From positions 1-64,000 of IMG/VR virus record IMGVR_UViG_3300046683_000929: a stretch of 64,000 nt of DNA; one strand, 5' to 3'. The position numbers and the translations under genes are program-made. Source of the DNA: a virus. This document shows, in pieces, positions 1-6,550 of the stretch (within the stretch, counting starts at the first letter, position 1; each line of letters begins with the position of its first letter). A model generated the notes under the pieces. That model searched no databases, had not been told where the DNA came from, and worked only from the letters and a program-made list of their open reading frames with translations.

Positions 1-38
1 CGAATGTAATTTATTATTCCTTTTATTTGATTGATAAG

Positions 39-50
39 TTCACATTCACT
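39..50 (+). promoter_or_regulatory. TTCACATTCAC repeat, copy 1
   Basis: TTCACATTCACT differs from the repeated dodecamer TTCACATTCACA only in its last base. It lies 10 bases before an ATG at 61 that opens only a 12-codon frame, so here it precedes the structured RNA rather than a gene. It may be a promoter or leader element of the early block. Confidence 0.45.
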
Positions 51-97
51 ACTATTGTACATGCAAACGCCAGTTTGTTATTCGGTGTCTCTTTTTT

Positions 98-110
98 AGG
101 TCAATGACCT
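98..110. promoter_or_regulatory. AGGTCA-A-TGACCT palindrome
   Basis: A perfect 6-1-6 inverted repeat. With a one-base spacer it is too tight to fold as an RNA hairpin of that size, so a dimeric DNA-binding protein site is the simplest reading. It sits between T-runs about 350 bases before the first gene. No cognate repressor is identified. Confidence 0.3.
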
Positions 111-361
111 GGTTTTTAGCCCTCTGCGAAACCCATCGAGCCGAGCCATCTAAAAGGCTCACTCTTTAACCAATCGAGCAAAGAGTATAAATGTTAGTGA
201 TTGTAGGGAAACCACCCTTTGATACCCGAATCAAATAGAAAGGCGCAAATACAGTGTAACGACTGTAATAAAATGGGAGTAGTTAACCCGCATCGATGAG
301 TTTGTACATCGATGTAAGCGAGAAAGCCGTGTTAGTGAGTTATCACGCGGTGAGAAGTAAA

Positions 362-427
362 AACGTATACAGATTATATCTGTACTGATGAGAGATTAAA
401 ACAGTGTGTTTTGCATCTCGAAACGTT
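362..427 (+). ncRNA. Type III hammerhead ribozyme
   Basis: All core elements are present in the right order. Stem III is AACGT (362-366) with ACGTT (423-427). The cleavage triplet is GUA (365-367), predicting a cut between 367 and 368. Stem I is 368-374 with 378-384, a 7-bp stem with a 3-nt loop. The catalytic core CUGAUGA is at 385-391. Stem II is GAGAT (392-396) with ATCTC (415-419), extended by AAAAC/GTTTT (398-402/408-412). GAA is at 420-422, followed by A15.1. The required G10.1-C11.1 and A15.1-U16.1 pairs are both present. It lies in the leader 36 bases before the first gene, so cleavage would give an mRNA starting at 368 and release the RNA upstream. Confidence 0.88.
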
Positions 428-435
428 AACTTATA

Positions 436-447
436 TTCACATTCACA
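436..447 (+). promoter_or_regulatory. TTCACATTCACA repeat, copy 2
   Basis: Exact dodecamer preceded by TTATA, 15 bases before the ATG at 463. The TATA-TTCACATTCACA context recurs at 3866 and 10490. Confidence 0.5.
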
Positions 448-462
448 TCAAACTAAATAACC

Positions 463-699
463 ATGTTAGCCACCCGATTATTATCAAACAAAGTTATTTA
501 TAACCATGGGCAACAGTCCAATTTTCAACTAAACACCAAACGCCCCGTATTAGACACTATAGGGCGTTTAATCGGGTTTAGGGTGAAAGGTATCAGCAAA
601 CACAGCAGCGCCGTTTACAGCGTATCTACTATATGTGATTTGCTTGATATGGGCAGCGTTACGTTGCCAAATGGTTTAAGCCTCGAAATAGTTAACTAA
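463..699 (+). CDS. Hypothetical protein, 78 aa
   Basis: First gene after the hammerhead leader. It is basic in its N-terminal half, with no transmembrane segment, signal peptide or motif I recognise. The ATG at 463 follows the TTCACATTCACA box by 15 bases and there is no Shine-Dalgarno sequence, as is normal for Bacteroidota. Its position as first gene behind a ribozyme leader suggests an early accessory role, which is inference only. Confidence 0.7.
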   Translation: MLATRLLSNKVIYNHGQQSNFQLNTKRPVLDTIGRLIGFRVKGISKHSSAVYSVSTICDLLDMGSVTLPNGLSLEIVN

Positions 700-702
700 T
701 CC

Positions 703-714
703 TAAAATATTTTA
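703..714. promoter_or_regulatory. TAAAATATTTTA palindrome, copy 1
   Basis: Perfect 12-bp palindrome in the gap between two genes, ending 4 bases before the ATG at 719. Other copies also sit immediately upstream of start codons. Confidence 0.5.
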
Positions 715-718
715 GACA

Positions 719-928
719 ATGATAACAGATACCCCGCCATGCTCGCTAAGTCAGGGACTTATTGAAGCATACGAAACCCACGGTTATACCGACCGCGTTT
801 TGACCTCGAAAGAGTTTGCAGCCATGTTAATAGATCATGACTACCTATCCACCGAAACCACCGACGAGGCATTAAACGAATGCCCCAATAAATCACTATT
901 TGAACTATTAGCCTTTTTAGGATATTAA
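719..928 (+). CDS. Hypothetical protein, 69 aa
   Basis: Small acidic protein with no recognised domain. The start is set by the ATG 4 bases after the TAAAATATTTTA palindrome. It is separated from the next gene by 35 bases holding a degenerate TTCAC repeat (TTCACAATCACC, 936-947). Confidence 0.7.
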   Translation: MITDTPPCSLSQGLIEAYETHGYTDRVLTSKEFAAMLIDHDYLSTETTDEALNECPNKSLFELLAFLGY

Positions 929-963
929 AATTTTATTCACAATCACCATAACCAACCAACAAC

Positions 964-1230
964 ATGAAAAAGTTACTATTATTAGCCTCCTTACTTATTA
1001 TTTTAGCCTCTAAAAGCCACGCACAACAGCGCGTAACAGTCGACAAAGCCGGGAATTATACAGCAGTCAAACGCGACACCGCCCAGACCGCAGCCAAGCC
1101 CACAGGACACACGATCACCGCCACCGATGGTATAGTATACCCAGTATACGAAAGCGCACGCGGTAAGCTGTATTATAACCGAATCAGCAAAGCCGGGCAC
1201 GCTTACAAATGCTACATTAAAACAAACTGA
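964..1230 (+). CDS. Small exported protein, 88 aa
   Basis: The N-terminus MKKLLLLASLLIILASKSHA is a classical Sec signal peptide. The predicted signal peptidase I cut after SHA leaves QQ at the mature N-terminus, as in the Bacteroidetes Q-rule. The mature part is about 67 residues, rich in Thr, Lys and Tyr, and is expected in the periplasm. The last codons overlap the start of the structured leader at 1226. The function is unknown; envelope modification or superinfection exclusion would fit a small exported phage protein, but nothing here proves it. Confidence 0.75.
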   Translation: MKKLLLLASLLIILASKSHAQQRVTVDKAGNYTAVKRDTAQTAAKPTGHTITATDGIVYPVYESARGKLYYNRISKAGHAYKCYIKTN

Positions 1231-1296
1231 TTAAGGCGTTAAAACCGTGCGTTGTATCCCTGCTTATTAGGGGTACAGGTTCAGTAAATCAAAAAC
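1226..1296 (+). promoter_or_regulatory. Structured leader, class B, copy 1
   Basis: ACTGA (1226-1230) can pair with TCAGT (1281-1285). Inside lies the segment GGCGTTAAAACCGTGCG and a 9-bp hairpin (1253-1261/1269-1277, loop GCTTATT). It ends in TTCAGTAAATCAAAAA, 8 bases before the ATG at 1305. The same layout and internal segment recur at 6195. It begins inside the stop region of the upstream gene, so it belongs to a polycistronic mRNA. Confidence 0.55.
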
Positions 1297-1304
1297 TTAA
1301 AATC

Positions 1305-1790
1305 ATGAACACTAAAGAAATTAACCCAAAATTTGAATTGTCAAAAGACGGCGAAATAAAATTCACAGGCAGCGAAAACGATTGTTATATTAAACTACAA
1401 CGGCTACAATCTCAATCATCTGACTGGGCGATGAAAAATGAGGGCTGGGCGATCAATCCCGTAACAGAGCCAAAAATATACACCCGCAAGCAATTACTAA
1501 ACAAAGAATGCACACACCGCCAATATTACGCCCAATTCGTTAACGAGGGCTTAAAAAACCTTGTTAATAGGTGGTTTTCTACAGAAGAATTGACAAAAGC
1601 CATAAAGGAAGACGAGCATTTAAATAGTATTCCCTTACATAGATGGGATGCATGTAGCGACAGTGTTAAAAATAGCGGTTTTGGATTATCCGCTCAACTT
1701 AAAGAGCGCGGCGACGGGCTATCGTTGGCCGGGCTTGTATGTATCTGCAAAGAGGCGGCCAGACAAATTATTGAATCTTCAAAGCCTTAA
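1305..1790 (+). CDS. Hypothetical protein, 161 aa
   Basis: Soluble mixed-charge protein without a recognised domain. The middle part carries a Cys-Thr-His and a Cys-X-Cys-Lys pattern, but not a convincing zinc site. The start at 1305 is fixed by the structured leader ending just upstream. The next gene follows after 4 bases. Confidence 0.75.
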   Translation: MNTKEINPKFELSKDGEIKFTGSENDCYIKLQRLQSQSSDWAMKNEGWAINPVTEPKIYTRKQLLNKECTHRQYYAQFVNEGLKNLVNRWFSTEELTKAIKEDEHLNSIPLHRWDACSDSVKNSGFGLSAQLKERGDGLSLAGLVCICKEAARQIIESSKP

Positions 1791-1794
1791 TATC

Positions 1795-1992
1795 ATGAGA
1801 AAATCAGACGAGTTACTAATAGTAAGGGATATAAATTTATCTTTTAACGACCGCTTAAAAGCGGCAGGGATTGAAACCATACGAGAACAAGGCAAAAAAA
1901 TAAAGCTAAAGTTTAATGATATTATTATACCGCGCCCAATTGTTAACGACATTGAGCGGATATGTTATGAATCATTTGAAGTACATATTTAA
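1795..1992 (+). CDS. Hypothetical protein, 65 aa
   Basis: I start this gene at the ATG at 1795, just after the previous stop. An upstream extension of the frame to 1648 would overlap the preceding gene and is unlikely. The product is a small basic protein with alternating hydrophobic strands and no recognised family. A pseudoknot leader begins 2 bases after its stop. Confidence 0.65.
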   Translation: MRKSDELLIVRDINLSFNDRLKAAGIETIREQGKKIKLKFNDIIIPRPIVNDIERICYESFEVHI

Positions 1993-1994
1993 CA

Positions 1995-2069
1995 ACCGTG
2001 GCAGCGGTATACAAACTGTTAGGCTGCCAGCGTCCCGGCTTATTTAGTCGGGGGTCAGTAAATCAAAAA
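1995..2069 (+). promoter_or_regulatory. Pseudoknot leader, class A, copy 1
   Basis: An H-type pseudoknot followed by a hairpin. Stem 1 is ACCG/CGGT (1995-1998/2005-2008). Its loop TGGCAG (1999-2004) is exactly complementary to CTGCCA (2024-2029). The connecting strand is 15 nt and ends GTTAGG. After GCG comes a hairpin (2034-2039/2047-2052) and then GTCAGTAAATCAAAAA, 5 bases before the ATG at 2075. Copy 2 at 3506 keeps the same lengths with different paired bases. Confidence 0.7.
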
Positions 2070-2074
2070 TCATC

Positions 2075-2431
2075 ATGGAAACTTTAACTCAAAAACTTAA
2101 CGCCCTAAGCTTTGAAGCACTGGGTATTATTAAAAACCACCTGTCAAAAAATAACGGCATAGTCATATATGCAAGCACCGAAACAGCGTATAATAAGGCA
2201 GACGAATGCCTAACCGATGACTTTTTAACCAACTCATTTAACACGCTATTAGATACCCAATATAGCGAAAACGAAGATCTGTACTTTCTAAAATTACAGC
2301 TACTTGAAGACGGGCACACGGTTAACATAACAATGATAGACGAACAAGGAGAAGACCACCTTTTTGAGTTAGGGCAATCATTTACAGACGCGCAAATTAT
2401 TGAATTTGCGGATTTTGTTAACACTTTATAA
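2075..2431 (+). CDS. Hypothetical protein, 118 aa
   Basis: Acidic soluble protein. Its translation sits directly behind the pseudoknot leader, so expression is probably controlled by it. No recognised domain. The C-terminal third alternates short acidic and aromatic segments. The following gene begins with GTG directly after this stop. Confidence 0.75.
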   Translation: METLTQKLNALSFEALGIIKNHLSKNNGIVIYASTETAYNKADECLTDDFLTNSFNTLLDTQYSENEDLYFLKLQLLEDGHTVNITMIDEQGEDHLFELGQSFTDAQIIEFADFVNTL

Positions 2432-2626
2432 GTGGTCGTCTTTTACCGCGTATCATTCAATAATTGCGAATCCTTTATTGTACCCGCCACCGATACACAA
2501 CAGGCAAAAAATATAGCTATTGCCTATGCCCTATCCTTTTTAGAAGCAAGGAAACAGCCATCTACCTACAGTAAACAAAGAATTAATTTAACTAATTGTA
2601 AAGAACATGGAAAACCCAACGAATAA
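2432..2626 (+). CDS. Hypothetical protein, 64 aa, GTG start
   Basis: The start is a GTG immediately after the preceding TAA, suggesting translational coupling. It overlaps the next gene by 20 bases in another frame. Small protein with an N-terminal strand-rich half (VVVFYRVSF); no family recognised. Confidence 0.6.
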   Translation: MVVFYRVSFNNCESFIVPATDTQQAKNIAIAYALSFLEARKQPSTYSKQRINLTNCKEHGKPNE

Positions 2627-2807
2627 AATAGTAATTGTAATACGGGGCGGAATGCCGTCTGTTTACATATCGTCTGATCTTTCAGTTTCATTAAGCATAA
2701 ACATACTTGATTATGATTTGCAAAATGAAGAATACCCCTTTAGTCTTGAAGAAGCAGAAGCGGAAAGCTTTATTAATTCTGACATGCTTTTACCTGTTAG
2801 CTTTTGA
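2607..2807 (+). CDS. Hypothetical protein, 66 aa
   Basis: Short acidic protein starting inside the end of the previous gene. No transmembrane segment or motif recognised. The ATG is taken because the frame has no other early start. Confidence 0.6.
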   Translation: MENPTNKIVIVIRGGMPSVYISSDLSVSLSINILDYDLQNEEYPFSLEEAEAESFINSDMLLPVSF

Positions 2808-2849
2808 AGAAATTAACTAATCTATTCACCATACCAACAACTAAACACC

Positions 2850-3023
2850 ATGATCATTTTAACCAAGTACACCGTAAACGGCACCCAGTTTCAAACCGCT
2901 AATTTCTTACATGCAGCAGCCAGAGCCAAAACAACAGCCACCCGCAAAGCGCCCGGGATCATAATGGCCAATAACCAGGTTGTTGCCAAGGTGCGGAAAA
3001 ATGGGCTGATAGTTGCCGGCTGA
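2850..3023 (+). CDS. Hypothetical protein, 57 aa
   Basis: An intact frame starts at the ATG at 2850 in a typical A-rich context (CTAAACACC before it). The product begins MIILTKYTVNG and is basic, with an Ala-Arg-Lys-Thr-rich middle. The codon use matches the neighbours and the gene fills an otherwise empty gap between two well supported genes. Confidence 0.6.
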   Translation: MIILTKYTVNGTQFQTANFLHAAARAKTTATRKAPGIIMANNQVVAKVRKNGLIVAG

Positions 3024-3040
3024 TTATCAAAACCTTACAT

Positions 3041-3067
3041 AGGTCGGTGTTTTGGAAACGTCGACCT
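3041..3067 (+). promoter_or_regulatory. 12-bp hairpin in intergenic leader
   Basis: AGGTCGGTGTTT (3041-3052) pairs with AAACGTCGACCT (3056-3067) around a TGG loop, including two G-T wobbles. It lies 35 bases before the ATG at 3103. The upstream TGATTA-AAACC wording resembles the class B leaders, but the trailing TCAGTAAATC box is missing. Confidence 0.45.
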
Positions 3068-3102
3068 CTTTAGTTAACTTCATAAACCAAATCCAATTAT
3101 AA

Positions 3103-3507
3103 ATGAAAACCACCCAAAACATTGCCATACTTGTGGCTATCGCAATTCTTTTAGCCGTCTCCAGTGGGCAAGCTCAAACATTCAAAGGAAAATATATTGC
3201 CACAGAGACCCGAAAATTAAGCTCTGGAGACATGCAGCACGTGCCATTAAGATCACCATTGACGGGGATAATCAATTTGGAGCAATCAGCCCTTACAGTT
3301 GATGGAACAAAATATATTATTCTGAAACATGGGGGCCGCGAAATGGAAGACGAACTTTGGTCTACCATTTCAATTTTCATTGTGGAGGCATCGAATAAAA
3401 AAGTTATCGAAGCCATACTCCTTTATAAACCCGATAAAAAAACTCTTTCAGAGGTTATATTCAAAGGCGAAGCCGGGAGGCAGTATTCCTATATTATTTG
3501 TGATTAG
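3103..3507 (+). CDS. Exported protein, 134 aa
   Basis: An N-terminal Sec signal peptide ends SSGQA, with predicted cleavage before QTFKG (Gln at +1). The mature domain of about 110 residues is beta-strand-rich and looks like a small periplasmic protein; no family is recognised. The second pseudoknot leader starts within its stop codon, so its mRNA 3' end and the next leader are physically joined. Confidence 0.75.
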   Translation: MKTTQNIAILVAIAILLAVSSGQAQTFKGKYIATETRKLSSGDMQHVPLRSPLTGIINLEQSALTVDGTKYIILKHGGREMEDELWSTISIFIVEASNKKVIEAILLYKPDKKTLSEVIFKGEAGRQYSYIICD

Positions 3508-3586
3508 TCCTTTGGGGGACTTTAAACCACGTTAGGCCCAAAGCGGTTTCCCGGCTTATTGCTTGGAAACGTCAGTAAATCAAAAA
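3506..3586 (+). promoter_or_regulatory. Pseudoknot leader, class A, copy 2
   Basis: Same architecture as the element at 1995. Stem 1 is AGTCC/GGACT (3506-3510/3517-3521). Its loop TTTGGG (3511-3516) is complementary to CCCAAA (3537-3542). The connecting strand is again 15 nt ending GTTAGG, then GCG, then a hairpin GTTTCC/GGAAAC (3546-3551/3565-3570), then GTCAGTAAATCAAAAA. Paired bases differ from copy 1 but complementarity is kept, which is covariation. It ends 8 bases before the ATG at 3595. Confidence 0.7.
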
Positions 3587-3594
3587 ATATCACA

Positions 3595-3855
3595 ATGAAA
3601 AATCCTTTAATAATTTACGTGCAGCATTGTAGCCAAGTCACTGAAGCGACCCTGACTAAGCTAAGCTTTGACCCAGGCGAATGCATGGACATTGTAAACG
3701 CTATGTCCCGAGAAGAGACTATTGAGTTTTTAGTCTGGAATGATCCTAATGGTGTATTTTCAGATACAGCAGCAATGGGTGAAGGGTTAGACCCTCTTAA
3801 ATCCTGTGAAGCTAAAGTATATGCTATGAAGATTCTTTGGGAAGCTTCGCTATAA
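3595..3855 (+). CDS. Hypothetical protein, 86 aa
   Basis: The start at 3595 is chosen because it follows the pseudoknot leader; an in-frame extension to 3559 would run through the leader hairpin. Acidic soluble protein with an N-terminal strand (IIYVQH) followed by helices. No domain recognised. Confidence 0.7.
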   Translation: MKNPLIIYVQHCSQVTEATLTKLSFDPGECMDIVNAMSREETIEFLVWNDPNGVFSDTAAMGEGLDPLKSCEAKVYAMKILWEASL

Positions 3856-3865
3856 TAAACCTATA

Positions 3866-3877
3866 TTCACATTCACA
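3866..3877 (+). promoter_or_regulatory. TTCACATTCACA repeat, copy 3
   Basis: Exact dodecamer preceded by CTATA, in the 34-base gap before the PP-loop ATPase gene. It ends 12 bases before the ATG at 3890. Confidence 0.5.
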
Positions 3878-3889
3878 ACCCATCAAACC

Positions 3890-4858
3890 ATGCTTACTGT
3901 AAACAGCCTGTCAGGGGGCAAAACATCGTCCTATTTAGAAGCTCATTACCCTGCCGATGTGTCGCTATTTGCGCTTGTATGCCTCGATAATCATAACGCA
4001 AACGCCGGGAGCAAGACTTTTAAAATTGATAAGCATGTACGGCAGTTGGTAAATGATAAGCTGCAGAAATATTGCAGCCATATGCCCGAATTTATGGCCA
4101 CGGCGGAAGATCCTCTGATTATTAAAACAATGTTCGACTTAGAGCAACACACAAGCCGGGAAATTGTCTGGCTAAGAGGGGAAAGTTTTGAGTCTTTGGT
4201 AGAAGATAAAGGAACGCTACCCAATAAACATCATCGTTGGTGTACTACAAGATTCAAGATCACGCCAATATTTGAACATTTATTCATGTACCATACATTG
4301 CCCTGCAAAATGCGGATAGGATACCGAGCAGATGAAGCCGAGCGTGTTAATAGCTTTAAGGACACATTCAAATACCAGACGCACGCAGAATTGTATTATA
4401 CCAAGTGCGGGGAAACGGCACCCGCTAACTTCAAAACTAAAAATCTTGCTTGGATTCAAAAAGATGGAAAGCCCAGTAAAGATTATTTTCGCGGAATAAG
4501 TCACCCACACCAACACAGATGGGCAGAAATATCCTTTCGTATTGGTGAATTCCCTTTAATAGAAGATGGAATTGACCAAAGCGATGTACAGAGGTACTGG
4601 AAAGATAAAAACGTTCAGTTCCCAGTCGACAGCAATTGCCAATTTTGTTTTTGGAAACATCCACAGCAGCTAAGGCAAAACTTTGACACCCATCCGGGTA
4701 TAATGAATTCAGCTGTCTATATTGAATATATGAAGGATGATAAATCTACATTTCACCATCAATTTTCAATGCAGGATATCAGGGACAAAGTTTGGTTACA
4801 AGGAGATTTATTTCAAATGCGCGGCGGCAGTTGCCAAGGCGGCTATTGTACAGATTAA
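3890..4858 (+). CDS. PP-loop ATPase, PAPS reductase/DndC-like
   Basis: Residues 8-14 (SGGKTSS) form the PP-loop that binds the ATP pyrophosphate in adenine nucleotide alpha-hydrolases and PAPS reductase-like enzymes. Further family-like features are RWCTTRFK near residue 117, a CQFC pair near 248 and a C-terminal CQGGYC. The cysteines suggest a metal or persulfide site, as in sulfur-transfer members such as DndC. The family activates a substrate with ATP for sulfur or amide transfer; the substrate here is unknown. No DndD or DndE partner is present, so full phosphorothioation is unlikely from this window. A second, divergent member lies at 7635. Confidence 0.8.
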   Translation: MLTVNSLSGGKTSSYLEAHYPADVSLFALVCLDNHNANAGSKTFKIDKHVRQLVNDKLQKYCSHMPEFMATAEDPLIIKTMFDLEQHTSREIVWLRGESFESLVEDKGTLPNKHHRWCTTRFKITPIFEHLFMYHTLPCKMRIGYRADEAERVNSFKDTFKYQTHAELYYTKCGETAPANFKTKNLAWIQKDGKPSKDYFRGISHPHQHRWAEISFRIGEFPLIEDGIDQSDVQRYWKDKNVQFPVDSNCQFCFWKHPQQLRQNFDTHPGIMNSAVYIEYMKDDKSTFHHQFSMQDIRDKVWLQGDLFQMRGGSCQGGYCTD

Positions 4859-4868
4859 TATTTTAAAC

Positions 4869-5123
4869 ATGAAAACAGCAGAAATAACAAAATTAAAAAC
4901 AAGGACTATTGGCTATCTTGATTTATGGAAAGCCAAAGGCGGTAAAACAGGTGGATTATTTTGCCCTCACTGTAACAAACCCAATGAAACAACAATACCA
5001 ACTAAAAAAGATGTTTCATCAAAAGGCTATTGGGATAGCCTAACCACATGCTACGAATGTGGTGGATTATTTATGTCTTACCGATACGTAGGCGGTGAAA
5101 TTAAAGTATTCAAGCCTGAATAA
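4869..5123 (+). CDS. Zinc-ribbon protein, 84 aa
   Basis: The ATG at 4869 follows TAATATTTTAAAC, a relative of the TAAAATATTTTA box. A longer frame from 4737 would overlap the ATPase gene and is rejected. CPHC (about residue 32) and CYEC (about 63) form a two-knuckle zinc ribbon. It may bind nucleic acid or support the ATPase upstream; neither is shown. The stop overlaps the next ATG (TAATG). Confidence 0.7.
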   Translation: MKTAEITKLKTRTIGYLDLWKAKGGKTGGLFCPHCNKPNETTIPTKKDVSSKGYWDSLTTCYECGGLFMSYRYVGGEIKVFKPE

Positions 5124-5224
5124 TGGAAATAATAAGATCAATAATAGCAGCGGGATCACAAGGTGTTTGCCTGCTAATTATCTTAATTATTCTTTTTAAA
5201 AACCGTAAGGACATATTCAGATGA
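5123..5224 (+). CDS. Membrane micropeptide, 33 aa
   Basis: A single hydrophobic helix (around GVCLLIILIILF) is followed by a basic tail KNRKDIFR, giving an N-out, C-in prediction. It is coupled on both sides by TAATG and ATGA overlaps, which supports a real gene. It is one of six such tiny membrane peptides in the left block. No function known. Confidence 0.55.
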   Translation: MEIIRSIIAAGSQGVCLLIILIILFKNRKDIFR

Positions 5225-5988
5225 GTAAATCAAAAAAAAGCGACATCCCGCCAGAGTTCCTCAATTCCTTCACAATGGAACATGAATACAGCCCGGTACA
5301 ACTTCGCCCAGACGAAGAGCCTGTAAAGCTTATTAGGTGCTCAAATGGATACTGGGTAATGTTAGAGTATGGCGAGTATTTAAAAGATGAGAAACGCCGG
5401 CTTATTGTCATCCCAGAAAAGGAGGCTAAATTAGGCCGGGCGCGTTACCTGCTAAACTTCAGTGAACAGATAGCAAATCAAAAAGGCGAAATGTATGAAA
5501 AAGCTATTCAAGAAGAGGTTACCCGACTAAAAAAACTAGTTGACATCCGCGCTGAAAAAGATCTTTCAAAAATGAGGGAGATATTTGTATTGGCAGGAAA
5601 GATTAAACCGGAGGGATTAGAAGCTCTTTTAATTAGCGCCGTTGAAAACGCAACTGGTAACGATCCGTTTCAAATCAACAACCAAAACAGAGTACAGCAC
5701 GAGACAAAGAAAAAACTGGCTTTAGAACTTGCTACCGACGACCTTATGCAAGCTTATGAATGCATGCAATCGCTTCATAAGGCAGGCGAATACGCTACGC
5801 TATATAACCATTTCTTTCAAGATGGACTGCCTCAATTAGCATCCTTTGACCACCACAACCCAAAGCACCAAGCGGCACTGATCAAAAACTTCTCCAAGGA
5901 TAAAATAATGGCTACCATAGATAACATTCAATCGAAAGATCATCTATACATGGTAGCTAAGTTTAAGGTCGACAAACAGCAAGCATGA
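5221..5988 (+). CDS. Hypothetical protein, 255 aa
   Basis: Charged, mainly helical protein. The N-terminal 80 residues look like a small beta domain (SNGYWVMLEYGEYL); the rest is helical with coiled-coil propensity around residues 85-130. No family recognised. It overlaps the membrane micropeptide upstream (ATGA) and the next gene downstream (ATGA), so it is part of a tightly coupled operon. Confidence 0.8.
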   Translation: MSKSKKSDIPPEFLNSFTMEHEYSPVQLRPDEEPVKLIRCSNGYWVMLEYGEYLKDEKRRLIVIPEKEAKLGRARYLLNFSEQIANQKGEMYEKAIQEEVTRLKKLVDIRAEKDLSKMREIFVLAGKIKPEGLEALLISAVENATGNDPFQINNQNRVQHETKKKLALELATDDLMQAYECMQSLHKAGEYATLYNHFFQDGLPQLASFDHHNPKHQAALIKNFSKDKIMATIDNIQSKDHLYMVAKFKVDKQQA

Positions 5989-6203
5989 TAGCCATTACAA
6001 AAAAACAAGCAGAGCAATTTAACCGTATGCGGGCAGCCCTCATTCAAATTGCAAAAGAATACCAAACACCAGTACAGCTTAAACGTAATTCAGGAAAACA
6101 ATATGGGCTGGACTATGAAGAGGTTCTGGAAATGTCATATGAAAATATTCAGGATGAAGCAAAACTTGCAAGCAAAGGAGTAAAAGCACTTAAAACTGAT
6201 TAG
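5985..6203 (+). CDS. Hypothetical protein, 72 aa
   Basis: Small helical charged protein overlapping the preceding stop by 4 bases. No motif recognised. Its last codons form the start of the class B leader at 6195. Confidence 0.7.
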   Translation: MIAITKKQAEQFNRMRAALIQIAKEYQTPVQLKRNSGKQYGLDYEEVLEMSYENIQDEAKLASKGVKALKTD

Positions 6204-6246
6204 GGCGTGGAAACCGTGCGGCTCTCTTTATAGAGAGCGTTCAGTA
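6195..6246 (+). promoter_or_regulatory. Structured leader, class B, copy 2
   Basis: ACTGA (6195-6199) can pair with TCAGT (6241-6245). The inner segment GGCGTGGAAACCGTGCG matches copy 1 at 1226 in all but two positions. The hairpin is GCTCTCT/AGAGAGC (6221-6227/6232-6238) with a TTAT loop. TTCAGTAAAAT follows and the ATG is at 6261. The hairpin sequence differs from copy 1 while pairing is kept. Confidence 0.55.
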
Positions 6247-6260
6247 AAATAACAATCATC

Positions 6261-6545
6261 ATGTCAACCCAAATCGAAACTATTGCAAAAGAATTCGGCA
6301 AAAACCTTGTAGAATGCCTCGACGATCACGAAATGCAATCCATCATCCAACTAAACACCACCACCGACTATTCGGATTGCTGCGCTACTCATAACTACTG
6401 CGATGCTAATATGCCAATGGACGAAGCATTTACTAAAGTGGTAGGACGTGAAATAGATCTTCAATCACAAGAGGATATCTTGATTTGGAATATGGCTTGG
6501 AAACATGCCCGAGATAACGATTTTTTCTATTTTGAACAACTATAA
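6261..6545 (+). CDS. Hypothetical protein, 94 aa
   Basis: Acidic soluble protein rich in Asp and Cys (SDCCATHNYCDAN in the middle). The cysteines could bind metal but do not make a standard finger. Expression sits directly behind the class B leader. Confidence 0.7.
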   Translation: MSTQIETIAKEFGKNLVECLDDHEMQSIIQLNTTTDYSDCCATHNYCDANMPMDEAFTKVVGREIDLQSQEDILIWNMAWKHARDNDFFYFEQL

Positions 6546-6550
6546 AAATT

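Larger units (their letters stand above)
1..361 (+). ncRNA. Multi-hairpin non-coding region (candidate structured RNA)
   Basis: No convincing gene lies in this stretch. It holds a chain of local inverted repeats on the plus strand: 64-68/73-77 (GCCA loop), 143-147/156-160, 161-167/181-187, 219-224/231-236, 250-255/262-267, and 291-298/307-314 (CATCGATG on both arms). A weaker hairpin lies at about 327-350. It runs straight into the hammerhead ribozyme at 362, so the ribozyme could define the 3' end of a processed RNA. Its 5' end may lie outside the window. Hairpin density is what is seen; a stable RNA is inference. I cannot match it to a known large phage RNA class such as GOLLD or ROOL. Confidence 0.5.

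Noticed and set aside
1995-2060. Pistol ribozyme or preQ1 riboswitch as identity of the class A leader
   Set aside because: Pistol needs a second hairpin supplying the pseudoknot loop, and preQ1-I has a much smaller tail. Neither layout fits; only the general H-type pseudoknot is supported.
6195-6220. Hammerhead-like CTGATTA ... GAAAC in the class B leader
   Set aside because: The core reads CTGATTA, lacking the essential G8, and no stem II can form, so it is not a hammerhead.
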